Positions 1-6,476 of a DNA stretch of 8,896 nucleotides are shown piece after piece. The position numbers and the translations under genes were made by a program. The stretch covers positions 85,688 to 94,583 of the forward strand of contig JAHZFK010000005.1 in assembly GCA_019421385.1 (NCBI GenBank), written 5' to 3'. This DNA is from Clostridiales bacterium. GTDB lineage: Bacteria > Bacillota > Clostridia > Oscillospirales > Butyricicoccaceae. Under the pieces are notes generated by a model. It ran no database searches. It was not told the origin of the DNA and was given only the letters and a program-made list of their open reading frames with translations. Numbering within the stretch: position 1 is the stretch's first letter; each line of letters begins with the position of its first letter.

Positions 1-716
1 AGACCCATGCAGGCCGCCAGCGTAAAGCCGAACAGGAAGGTCAGCAGATCGACCGGCTTGGTCGCCACCTGCTTGAGCAGGATCGCGATACCGACTGCCG
101 GGAGGAGCGAGCCAACCGTAAACAGCGTTTTCATAGCGATGCCGTCCATCGGCAGATACGCCTTCATCAGATCGACCATGTTCACGCCGACCTTCGTGAT
201 GATAAACGTCGGGATAAACGAGCACAGGATATGCGAGATCCACGGCAGCCCCATATCGACCACATAGAGCTTTTTCAAATCGCCCTTTTCGAGCGCTTTC
301 CAGCCCATGTGCTGCCAAACGAGGTTGACGGTTGCCGTGCCGTAAAACAGAACCGTACCGAGCGTACCAACGGCAGAACCGAGGGTGACCGCCATTGCCT
401 GACCTTCTGCGGAAGCCGGGTTCAGACCCATGCCGTGCACCGCAACGATGGACAGCGGGATACCGATGTACGAAATGGCGCGCACGTCAGCGGATACCGT
501 GCCGCCGGGCGTGACCAGCGCGATGTAAACGACCTGAATCGCCGCGCCTAAATAAATACCGGTCTGCACATCGCCCATAATCAGGCCGACGATCAGGCCC
601 GCGACCAGCGGACGGCCCAAGGTGTAGTTGCCGAACACCGTGCCGCCAAGGCCGGGCATGGACGCCAAACAGGCGAGTAATCCGAACAATGCCGCCTGCC
701 ATACCTGGATTTCCAT
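1..716 (-). CDS. PTS mannose/fructose/sorbose family EIIC subunit (partial, 3' end outside window)
   Basis: This is the membrane channel subunit of a mannose-family PTS permease, which moves a sugar across the membrane for phosphorylation by EIIB. The reading frame opens with ATG at 714-716 and stays open to the left edge (238 codons seen), so the C-terminal end is missing. The protein begins MEIQVWQAAL and carries the family-typical stretch with GNYTLGRPLVAG and GDVQTGIYLGAAIQ at residues 29-61, followed by TPGGTVSADVRA (69-80). Several hydrophobic helices are visible. An AAGGTGAAGGA-like ribosome binding site precedes the start. It is third in the operon after EIIA and EIIB, and EIID is expected just beyond the edge. 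The exact sugar cannot be read from the sequence; mannose, fructose, sorbose, N-acetylgalactosamine and similar substrates are all handled by this family. Confidence 0.93.
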   Translation of the reverse strand, partial: MEIQVWQAALFGLLACLASMPGLGGTVFGNYTLGRPLVAGLIVGLIMGDVQTGIYLGAAIQVVYIALVTPGGTVSADVRAISYIGIPLSIVAVHGMGLNPASAEGQAMAVTLGSAVGTLGTVLFYGTATVNLVWQHMGWKALEKGDLKKLYVVDMGLPWISHILCSFIPTFIITKVGVNMVDLMKAYLPMDGIAMKTLFTVGSLLPAVGIAILLKQVATKPVDLLTFLFGFTLAACMG

Positions 717-767
717 AAAATCCTTCACCTTACCTTTCTGATAAAACCCCTTTTGTTGTTATCGCAA

Positions 768-784
768 AGCCGCACGCTGCGGCT
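768..784 (-). other. Intercistronic hairpin between EIIB and EIIC
   Basis: AGCCGCA and TGCGGCT form a perfect 7-bp stem around a 3-base loop, starting 11 bases past the EIIB stop. It is followed on the minus strand by TTTGCG rather than a T-run, so it does not look like a full terminator. Stems at such positions can protect the 3' end of the upstream message or tune the ratio of cytoplasmic to membrane subunits. That role is inference. Confidence 0.4.
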
Positions 785-795
785 CTGAACTACGA

Positions 796-1290
796 TCAAT
801 AGCCGAACTGGCCGCGGAATTTCTTCCAGTTGCCGATGGCAGCTTCCTTGATGAGCGCGAACTCCACTTCATAGCCCTTCTGCATGATTGCCTCGAGTGC
901 GTCCGCCTCTTCCTGCGTGATGGACTGGTTGTTGCCCAGCTTGACCGAACCCTCACGGTCGTTGCACGGCCCGATGATGACCGTCTTGACCTCACCGGGA
1001 TCAAAACCGTCATCAACCAGAATGGTTTTCATGGTCTGCGGGTCCTTGGTAATCAGGAAATAGCGGTCCTTGCTCGCCAGCACCTTGCCGCACTTGGCGC
1101 GCCACTCGTCGAGCGACCAGACAAAGGTCTTTTTATCGCTGGCGTTTTTGTAAGCCGCCTTGAGCACCGGCGTTTTTGCCGCCTTATCGTTAACGGCGAT
1201 CAAACCGTCGCAGGGATATTCCAGCGCCCAGCGGGTGCAGGTCTGACCGTGGATCATGCGATCGTCTACGCGAATAAATGAAATAGACAT
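796..1290 (-). CDS. PTS mannose/fructose/sorbose family EIIB subunit
   Basis: This is the cytoplasmic phosphotransfer subunit. It accepts phosphate from EIIA on a histidine and passes it to the sugar carried by EIIC/EIID. The 164-residue length matches the family. The N-terminal signature RVDDRMIHGQ (residues 7-16) contains the predicted phosphorylated His14; most relatives have Leu where this protein has Met12. A near-perfect AAGGAGG lies 8 bases before the ATG, so the start is secure. The gene lies 36 bases after the EIIA stop and about 80 bases before EIIC, in one operon. The family assignment is confident. The sugar is not determined. Confidence 0.95.
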   Translation of the reverse strand: MSISFIRVDDRMIHGQTCTRWALEYPCDGLIAVNDKAAKTPVLKAAYKNASDKKTFVWSLDEWRAKCGKVLASKDRYFLITKDPQTMKTILVDDGFDPGEVKTVIIGPCNDREGSVKLGNNQSITQEEADALEAIMQKGYEVEFALIKEAAIGNWKKFRGQFGY

Positions 1291-1326
1291 ATGGTTTTCC
1301 TCCTTATCGAATAGTGCAAAACTGTA

Positions 1327-1752
1327 TTAGATTTCGTCCTCGTCGCCGCCGTCCAGATCAAACGGCTTGAGCTGGCCGCGTCCTTCCTCCGTGATCTCAG
1401 CCGCGACCTGTGTGAGCGGCGCGTCCGCATCCGCAAAAGCGGCGGTCAGCACAAGCGGCAGGTTCATGCCGCCGATGGCAGCGGTGCGCTCTGCCAAGCC
1501 CTTTTCGGTTAAAACCTCCATCGCGGTCGTGAGCGGCGAACCGCCGATGATATCCGCAAACAGCAGGATCTCGTCCTCCGCCGTAATATCCGCAACCAGT
1601 TCCGCAAACGCCTTCCGGTAAGTGTCCACATCCATCCCGTCGAGCAAGCTGGTCGAGCGGATATCCTCGCGCCCCGCACCGGCCATCATCCCAACTGCAT
1701 TGTGCAGCCCCGGTGCAAAGGTGCCGTGGCTGACCAAAATCAGATAACGCAT
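1327..1752 (-). CDS. PTS mannose/fructose/sorbose family EIIA subunit
   Basis: This cytoplasmic EIIA-Man-type domain takes phosphate from HPr-His15 and hands it to EIIB. It is about 141 residues, as expected for a free-standing EIIA of this family. Visible motifs are VSHGTFAPGL, whose histidine is the predicted phosphorylation site (His9 with this start), and FADIIGGSP in the middle of the domain. Two ATG codons are possible, at 1758 and 1752. The ribosome binding site AAAGGGG (1762-1768) is only 3 bases from the first but 9 from the second, so I choose 1752. The C-terminus ends in a run of acidic residues. It is the first gene of the PTS operon, with the promoter and inverted repeats just upstream. 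Confidence 0.94.
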   Translation of the reverse strand: MRYLILVSHGTFAPGLHNAVGMMAGAGREDIRSTSLLDGMDVDTYRKAFAELVADITAEDEILLFADIIGGSPLTTAMEVLTEKGLAERTAAIGGMNLPLVLTAAFADADAPLTQVAAEITEEGRGQLKPFDLDGGDEDEI

Positions 1753-1761
1753 GCTCATGTT

Positions 1762-1768
1762 CCCCTTT
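1762..1768 (-). promoter_or_regulatory. Ribosome binding site deciding the EIIA start
   Basis: The minus strand reads AAAGGGG here. Spacing is 9 bases to the ATG at 1750-1752 and only 3 bases to the ATG at 1756-1758, which favours the shorter protein. Confidence 0.6.
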
Positions 1769-1823
1769 CTCGTTTTTGTTGAGACAATTTTACCAATTCA
1801 TCCATCAAAATACATCTGTACAT

Positions 1824-1844
1824 TGTCATGAATGCCGGATGACA
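1824..1844. promoter_or_regulatory. Inverted repeat TGTCAT-N9-ATGACA (candidate operator)
   Basis: The half-sites are at 1824-1829 and 1839-1844. They overlap the predicted transcription start of the PTS operon. The same hexamer pair occurs again at 1860-1873, so a dimeric regulator binding both is plausible. The regulator is unknown. Confidence 0.45.
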
Positions 1845-1873
1845 CTTATCCTGTTTTACATGACAAATGTCAT
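1845..1873 (-). promoter_or_regulatory. Candidate sigma-A promoter of the PTS operon
   Basis: On the minus strand, ATGACA (1868-1873, five of six matches to TTGACA) is followed by a 17-base spacer and GATAAG (1845-1850, four of six matches to TATAAT). Transcription would start near 1838. The leader to the EIIA ATG would be about 85 bases. The -35 hexamer is itself half of an inverted repeat. The -10 match is modest, so this call is tentative. Confidence 0.4.
1860..1873. promoter_or_regulatory. Inverted repeat ATGACA-N2-TGTCAT over the -35 box (candidate operator)
   Basis: This is a perfect 6-bp inverted repeat with a 2-base spacer. It coincides with the predicted -35 element of the PTS promoter. 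It shares both half-sites with the repeat at 1824-1844, with matching ATGACA hexamers starting 21 bases apart, close to two helical turns. Confidence 0.5.
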
Positions 1874-1895
1874 TCGCTTTGTGCAAAAATGCAAA

Positions 1896-1942
1896 AAAGC
1901 CGTCCCCGGCTTTGACAAATCGCCAAAACCAGGGACAGCTTT
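1896..1942 (-). terminator. Strong intrinsic terminator after the solute-binding protein gene
   Basis: The arms 1924-1942 and 1896-1914 pair over 19 bp (including G-U pairs) around a 9-base loop. On the minus strand the stem runs into TTTTTT and then GCATTTTTGC. It sits 27 bases after the stop at 1969, so it ends the kinase-regulator-binding protein operon and insulates the PTS operon. A shorter perfect hairpin (AAAGCCG-TCCC-CGGCTTT, 1896-1913) lies within its distal arm and would compete with the long stem. Confidence 0.85.
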
Positions 1943-1968
1943 CTCCTGTTGATGCCTGACGCATCCAA

Positions 1969-3273
1969 TTAACTTTGCAAATATTCCTCCATCTCCCGCT
2001 GCACACGCTGCAGCTGTAGCGACAGGTTATGATCGTCCTCCATAGCGGTCGCCACCAGGCTTTCAGCCAGCAAAAGCGCCTGATCGTAGGCACGGAAATG
2101 CGGCGCGGCAACCGCCTGTTCCATCGCGTCGGACAGGATTTCAAGTCCGAGCCGGCTCTCGCCCGGGGTGTCCTGCCGCAGAATCTGCTGGGTCTGCGGC
2201 GACTGGGTGACGCGCCGCAATGCAGAAACGCTGTGTGAATCCGTATACAGCATACTCTGCGTCTCGTCCGAGCAGGTCAGCTCTTTGAGGAATTCCCACG
2301 CCAGCGCCTGCTGAGAGGAGCGGCTGCTGATGGCTGCCAACACCGTGCTCAGCTCCGACCGCCCCGTGCCGGACGGTCCGCCCGGCATCTGGATGCAGTC
2401 CCACTCAAAATCCGAATAACGCTTGATCCGCCACGGATAGGGCTGGTAGGTACGGTAATCCGAGAACAAAAACGGGCGAAACGCGACATGCCCTTCGTCA
2501 AAGCTGCGCGCCGTGATATCACAGTCCGCATACAATTCCTCCAGCCGCTGTGCAAACCGGACTGCCTCCACGGATGCCGGCTGTGCAATCAGACAGCTGC
2601 TCCCATTCTCGTCAAACAGCGCTGCGCCGTTTGCCGCGAGGGCATCCCGCCAAGTATAGCCATAGCTGCCAAACTGGTCAATGGTGCCGTCGCCGTCCGT
2701 ATCGCGTGTCACCTGCGCGCAAATCGCATAAAAATCGTCCCATGTCCAGTCATTTTCCGGAACCGGAATATTCTCCGCCTCCAACAGCGTTTTGTTGACA
2801 AACATCAGGGTCGGCACACATTCATATGGTAACGCATACTGCACGCCGCCCGCTGCACCGCTTTGCAGCGCCGCTGTATAGAAATCCTCCGTGGAAACCG
2901 CAGGGTCGCTGGCCAGCAAATTGTCCAGCGGCTGCAACGCGCCCTGTTCCGCCAGCATACCGAAATCCTCCGGCAATACCATGAACACATCCGGTTCCCG
3001 CCCGAGCAGATATTGATCCGTTAACCATTCGGAATAATCTCGCTTTAATATACCGCTCGTATACTCCACACGCACATCGGGATGCGACTGTTCAAACCGC
3101 GCGATCGCATCGTCGATCACGGCATAACAGTTACCGGTCGGTGCGTCCCAATAGCTGCCAGCCACCACGCCGACCGTAAGAACCGTCTCCTGCGCTGCGC
3201 CAAATGCCGTCACTGCCAACACTGCGGCAGTCAGCAAAACGCCCCCGAGCAGCCGTTTCATCATCTGCTTCAT
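1969..3273 (-). CDS. Extracellular solute-binding protein family 1, part of a two-component operon
   Basis: This 434-residue protein resembles sugar-binding proteins of ABC importers (SBP_bac_1). An N-terminal basic and hydrophobic segment (residues 1-27, likely cleaved near GAA/QE) predicts export. No lipobox cysteine is seen, which is unusual for a binding protein of a single-membrane bacterium. Family-like features are REPDVFMV (92-99), ALPYECVPTLMFVNK (147-161), WTWDDFYAIC (176-185) and an EF-hand-like DTDGDGTIDQFG (191-202) that may bind calcium. The start overlaps the response regulator stop as ATGA, with GGAG 7 bases upstream, so the two are translationally coupled. No permease or ATPase gene is nearby, so a sensing role beside the kinase is more likely than transport. 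The ligand is unknown; an oligosaccharide is a reasonable guess. Confidence 0.85.
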   Translation of the reverse strand: MKQMMKRLLGGVLLTAAVLAVTAFGAAQETVLTVGVVAGSYWDAPTGNCYAVIDDAIARFEQSHPDVRVEYTSGILKRDYSEWLTDQYLLGREPDVFMVLPEDFGMLAEQGALQPLDNLLASDPAVSTEDFYTAALQSGAAGGVQYALPYECVPTLMFVNKTLLEAENIPVPENDWTWDDFYAICAQVTRDTDGDGTIDQFGSYGYTWRDALAANGAALFDENGSSCLIAQPASVEAVRFAQRLEELYADCDITARSFDEGHVAFRPFLFSDYRTYQPYPWRIKRYSDFEWDCIQMPGGPSGTGRSELSTVLAAISSRSSQQALAWEFLKELTCSDETQSMLYTDSHSVSALRRVTQSPQTQQILRQDTPGESRLGLEILSDAMEQAVAAPHFRAYDQALLLAESLVATAMEDDHNLSLQLQRVQREMEEYLQS

Positions 3274-3947
3274 GCCTTATCTCCATAGGGATCGGCCGCC
3301 ACGCCGGTTTGCACCGCCCAGATCGCAAGCTGCGTGCGGTCGCGCAGGTCGAGCTTGCTCAGCACACTGCTCAGATAGTTGCGCACCGTCCCCTCCGACA
3401 GACAAAGCGCCGCTGCAATCTCCTTGTTGGATTTGCCGCAGCCTACTTCCCGGATGACCTTCCATTCGTTTTCCTGCAAGGACGCGGTCTGCTGCGTATC
3501 CACCGGAATCTGCATACTGCCGCGCGCCATGCGCGCAAACATTTCCAGCGCCTTGGACGCCACGCCGGGCATGATGATCGAGCCGCCGCGCACCACCTCG
3601 CGCACCGCGTTTGCCAGTTCCTCCACGGAAACCCCCTTGAGCAAATAGCCGGACGCACCATAGCGCAGCGCACCAAACACATATTCATCATCGTCAAAGG
3701 TGGTCAGAATGATGACCTTGATCTGCGGATGCGCTGTTTTGATCAGCCGTGTGCATTCCACGCCGTCCACTTCAGGCATACGGATATCCATGAGCACCAC
3801 ATCCGGCTTTTCCTTGCGCACCAGCTCAATCGCCTCGCGCCCGTTGGATGCCGTGCCCACCATCTCGATATCCGCCTGCGCATCCAGCACAAAGCTTAGG
3901 CTCTGACGAATCAACTCCTGATCGTCTGCAATCAATACACGGATCAT
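3270..3947 (-). CDS. NarL/FixJ-family response regulator
   Basis: This is a DNA-binding response regulator of 225 residues, the usual length. The receiver domain (about 1-120) has the acidic pair Asp8/Asp9, the phospho-acceptor Asp54 within VLMDIRMPEVDG, Thr82/Thr83 and the conserved Lys104. A linker leads to a LuxR-type helix-turn-helix (about 155-215) with CGKSNKEIAAAL and LSEGTVRNYLSSVLSKL, the latter containing the recognition helix. It overlaps the upstream kinase gene by 4 bases (ATGA) and the downstream binding-protein gene by 4 bases, so all three are likely made together. Its cognate kinase is almost certainly the neighbour. Targets are not known; the divergent binding-protein gene and the PTS operon are candidates. 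Confidence 0.96.
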   Translation of the reverse strand: MIRVLIADDQELIRQSLSFVLDAQADIEMVGTASNGREAIELVRKEKPDVVLMDIRMPEVDGVECTRLIKTAHPQIKVIILTTFDDDEYVFGALRYGASGYLLKGVSVEELANAVREVVRGGSIIMPGVASKALEMFARMARGSMQIPVDTQQTASLQENEWKVIREVGCGKSNKEIAAALCLSEGTVRNYLSSVLSKLDLRDRTQLAIWAVQTGVAADPYGDKA

Positions 3948-5278
3948 ATTTCATCCCCCCATCGAAGTGGTATGGAAGCCTCTATGCGGAACCCGTTATG
4001 CCCATCCACACGCAAGCTGCCGCCAAGCAGACGCAGCCGCTCCCGCATATGACGCAGCCCAAAGCCCTGCTCAATTTTGGCGCAGCCGATACCATTATCC
4101 TGCACCACGATCGCCATGCACCGCTCCTGACAGGACAGGGATACGTCAATTTCGGTCGCATGTCCGTGCCGGATGGCATTGGTCACGCTCTCCTGCACGA
4201 TGCGGTAAACCGCATCCTCTTCATCCTGCGACAAGCGCATATCCGTCGGCTGCATATTCAGCCGAATAACCGCGTGCGAAGTCTGCTGCATCTCGCTGCA
4301 CAGCTTGTCCAGCGCCTCGGATAAGCGAAACCGTTCCAGCGCATCCGGACGCAGCGCGCTGACCGAGCGGCGCACCTCATTCATGCCCGCTCGGGCGGTT
4401 TTTGCAATCAGTTCCATCTGCTTGCGCGCCATTTCGGGCGAAATGTCCATCATCTGGATGCAGGCATCCGCACCGGCGGTGATGCCGGTCAGCGCGTGGC
4501 CAAGCGTGTCGTGAATTTCACGCGCCAAGCGGTTGCGTTCACGGGTTTCCGCCATGCGCTCGCTCTCCGCCGCATACTCCTTGAGTTGACCGTTCAGCAC
4601 GGAAAGCTTGTCATTCGCCCGCGCCAGTTCGCTGTTCAAACGGCGGATAGCAGCGTTTTCCTCCGTCCGTCTGCCGACCAAAATCACCATGTAACCAATA
4701 AACAAAATCAAATTGAGCGCACTGAGCAAACCGATGGCCGTCTGCATCAGCTGACGCGGCTGTCCCTCATAATAGGCCAAATATTCGGACACGGAAACCA
4801 TGCCCAGAACGGATTGCAGAACATCCAGACTGGTGAGCAGATAGAGCGAGGTCATTGCGCCGAGGAACAGCATACGTCCCCGTCCATGCAGGCTGTCCAC
4901 CAGATTGACCACGGCCAGCAGCAGCAGGCCGTTATAATCCAGATGCAGCGCCAGAATCACCAGCAAGGCGAACCCAGGCTCCAGCAGGAACGCCAGCCGC
5001 CCGTTTCCCAGTCTGCCGCGCCGATAGGCCAAATCCACTGCAACAAACGCAAACAGGCCAAGCGCCGCAAACGCCACGCTCCACGGAGCGGCTGGCAGCA
5101 TACTCAGCCCCTGTAAAAAACTCACGCCCTCGGCCCGCTGCACCGCGCGCAGCGGCGTCAGCACAAAAACCGCACCAAGAAACGTGCAAAGCGCCAGATT
5201 GATGAGCAGCGTCCCCTGCCGCAGCAGAGTCAGGCTCTCATCCGTCTGCATGGTGCGATTGGACGCTCCTTCCGACAT
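3944..5278 (-). CDS. Sensor histidine kinase, HisKA_3 (NarL-partner) type
   Basis: This is a membrane histidine kinase of 444 residues. Six hydrophobic segments fill the N-terminal half (about 21-42, 64-84, 95-112, 116-130, 135-160, 178-201), with only short external loops. A coiled-coil-like stretch follows (205-245). The HisKA_3 motif ERNRLAREIHDTLGHALTGI holds the predicted phospho-His256. The ATPase part has an N-box (QESVTNAIRHG, Asn367), DNGIG (394-398) and GFGLRHMRERL (405-415). The frame is open up to an ATG at 5362, but that codon lies upstream of the predicted transcript start. The ATG at 5276-5278 has AAGGGGG 7 bases before it, so I use that. It is the first gene of the operon. The lack of a large external sensor domain fits sensing through a partner binding protein, which is inference. 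Confidence 0.94.
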   Translation of the reverse strand: MSEGASNRTMQTDESLTLLRQGTLLINLALCTFLGAVFVLTPLRAVQRAEGVSFLQGLSMLPAAPWSVAFAALGLFAFVAVDLAYRRGRLGNGRLAFLLEPGFALLVILALHLDYNGLLLLAVVNLVDSLHGRGRMLFLGAMTSLYLLTSLDVLQSVLGMVSVSEYLAYYEGQPRQLMQTAIGLLSALNLILFIGYMVILVGRRTEENAAIRRLNSELARANDKLSVLNGQLKEYAAESERMAETRERNRLAREIHDTLGHALTGITAGADACIQMMDISPEMARKQMELIAKTARAGMNEVRRSVSALRPDALERFRLSEALDKLCSEMQQTSHAVIRLNMQPTDMRLSQDEEDAVYRIVQESVTNAIRHGHATEIDVSLSCQERCMAIVVQDNGIGCAKIEQGFGLRHMRERLRLLGGSLRVDGHNGFRIEASIPLRWGDEI

Positions 5279-5285
5279 GCCGCAG

Positions 5286-5292
5286 CCCCCTT
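5286..5292 (-). promoter_or_regulatory. Ribosome binding site deciding the kinase start
   Basis: The minus strand reads AAGGGGG, 7 bases before the ATG at 5276-5278. It supports a protein 28 residues shorter than the longest open frame. Confidence 0.65.
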
Positions 5293-5305
5293 TCCCCGCT
5301 TGTGC

Positions 5306-5339
5306 TGTGCCGGGCACATGCAAACCGCACGGCACATGC
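5306..5339. repeat. Palindrome and direct repeat in the kinase leader
   Basis: TGTGCC-G-GGCACA (5306-5318) is a 13-base palindrome. GGCACATGC occurs twice, at 5313-5321 and 5331-5339, 18 bases apart start to start. Both lie in the 80-base untranslated leader between the predicted start of transcription and the kinase ATG. They could be a repressor site or an RNA stem. No regulator can be named. Confidence 0.4.
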
Positions 5340-5364
5340 CACGAAACGGGTTTTCTATGCATAA

Positions 5365-5393
5365 ATTATAATATATCTCGCCTGCAAGGTCAA
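5365..5393 (-). promoter_or_regulatory. Sigma-A promoter of the kinase-regulator-binding protein operon
   Basis: On the minus strand TTGACC (5388-5393) is followed by a 17-base spacer and a perfect TATAAT (5365-5370). Transcription would start near 5358, leaving a leader of about 80 bases. The near-consensus match suggests good basal expression of the sensor genes. Confidence 0.85.
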
Positions 5394-5422
5394 ACAGCAT
5401 ATCCCGCCACGCAGAAAACAGT

Positions 5423-5450
5423 TTGCACGCCCTTCCCCATATGATATGAT
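5423..5450 (+). promoter_or_regulatory. Candidate promoter of the divergent binding-protein gene
   Basis: TATGAT (5445-5450, five of six matches) is preceded at 16 bases by TTGCAC (5423-5428, three of six matches). The start would be near 5457, giving a very short leader with GGGGG at 5463-5467 as the ribosome binding site. The weak -35 box suggests dependence on an activator, for which the adjacent response regulator is a candidate. Confidence 0.55.
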
Positions 5451-5474
5451 AAAAGAGAATAAGGGGGACTGGCA

Positions 5475-6422
5475 ATGAAATGGAGACGGCTGCTTCTTGC
5501 CGTGTGCAGTGTGATACTGGCCGTATGGCTGTGCCTGACATTGGGCATTGGGGGCAAACAGGATGAGACACCGCTGCGCATCGGCGCAACCTACATGACG
5601 ATGAACAACCCGTTTTACAGCGTCATTGACGAAGAACTGCGGCTGATGATCGAAAGCCGCGGCGATATTCTGCTGACGCGCGATCCCGCGCTCGATCAGG
5701 ACAAGCAAAACGACCAAATCCACGAGCTGCTTGCGGGTGGGATCGACCTGCTGGTCATCAATCCCGTGGATTTTCAGCAGATCCGCCCTGCTCTTGAAGA
5801 AGCACGGGATGCGGGTGTGCCGGTTGTGATCGTGGATTCACAGGTCAGCGACCCCGCGCTGGTCGCCTGCACCATCGCTTCGGATAACTACGGTGCGGGC
5901 GTATTGTGCGCCGAACATCTGATGCGCACGCGCGATTCGGCGCGTATCGCTCTGCTGGAGCATCCGACCGCCCAATCCGCGCTCGACCGCATCCAAGGCT
6001 TTTGCGATACCATTGCCGATCAGCCGCAATATCAAATTGCCGGCCGTGCCAGCAGCGACGGCCAACTGGAGCTTGCCATGCCCGCGCTGGACAGCCTGCT
6101 GGACGCCGACCCGGACATTGACGTGGTGATGGCACTCAACGACCCGACAGCGCTGGGTGCAATGGCTGCGCTGGAAGAACGGCAGCTGCTGGATCGGACA
6201 CTGGTTTACGGCGTAGACGGCTCCCCCGAAGCCAAAAACATGATTTTCGAGGGCGTCATGACGGCAACGGTTGCCCAATCCCCCATTCAGATCGGACAGA
6301 CGACCGCACAGGTCATCTATCAGATCCTGTCCGGCGAGGAGTATGAAAGCGAGATCATTGTACCAGTCGAGCTGATTACAGCAGAAAATGTAGGACAGTT
6401 CGGCTCGGATGGCTGGCAGTAA
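5475..6422 (+). CDS. Ribose-type periplasmic sugar-binding protein (Peripla_BP_4), membrane-anchored
   Basis: This 315-residue protein has a type I periplasmic binding fold, the family of RbsB and related sugar or autoinducer-2 binders. An N-terminal hydrophobic segment (residues 5-25) follows MKWRR. The cysteines there are not in a lipobox, and no clear cleavage site is seen, so it is probably an uncleaved anchor. Ligand-pocket positions typical of the family are visible: MNNPFY (43-48), Asp121 in VIVDSQV, SDN (136-138), DRIQGF with Arg172 (171-176), LNDPTALGA (221-229) and GVDGSPEA (246-253). The start has GGGGG 7 bases upstream. It is transcribed away from the kinase operon across a shared promoter region. 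No ABC permease or ATPase is next to it, so a sensory role is likely. A lone import component is the alternative. Confidence 0.88.
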   Translation: MKWRRLLLAVCSVILAVWLCLTLGIGGKQDETPLRIGATYMTMNNPFYSVIDEELRLMIESRGDILLTRDPALDQDKQNDQIHELLAGGIDLLVINPVDFQQIRPALEEARDAGVPVVIVDSQVSDPALVACTIASDNYGAGVLCAEHLMRTRDSARIALLEHPTAQSALDRIQGFCDTIADQPQYQIAGRASSDGQLELAMPALDSLLDADPDIDVVMALNDPTALGAMAALEERQLLDRTLVYGVDGSPEAKNMIFEGVMTATVAQSPIQIGQTTAQVIYQILSGEEYESEIIVPVELITAENVGQFGSDGWQ

Positions 6423-6476
6423 GAGCAAATGACTTTGCAAACCAATCGACTGGCTTGCTTGGGAAGAATATCAATG

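Noticed and set aside
1845..1890. A CcpA cre site or a sigma-54 promoter for the PTS operon
   Set aside because: I looked for TGWAANCGNTNWCA and for TGGCAC-N5-TTGC patterns upstream of EIIA. The nearest cre-like stretch (TGTAAAACAGG) misses the central CG, and no -24/-12 pair was found.
1755..2144. A 129-codon minus-strand frame spanning the gap upstream of EIIA
   Set aside because: It runs out of frame through the end of the binding-protein gene and straight through the terminator and candidate operators. The product has no family features.
3204..3899. A 231-codon open frame on the plus strand
   Set aside because: It lies antisense to the response regulator and the start of the binding-protein gene, which have clear motifs. 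The product is Arg/His-rich with no recognisable domain. It is a shadow of GC-rich coding sequence.
4496..5116. A 206-codon open frame on the plus strand
   Set aside because: It is antisense to the histidine kinase, rich in Gln/His/Arg, and without family motifs or a convincing ribosome binding site.
5279..5362. Longer kinase start at 5362
   Set aside because: That ATG lies just upstream of the predicted transcription start from a near-consensus promoter and has no ribosome binding site, while the ATG at 5278 has one at good spacing.
5838..6440. A 200-codon open frame on the minus strand
   Set aside because: It is antisense to the ribose-type binding protein, whose pocket motifs are clear; the antisense product has no recognisable features.
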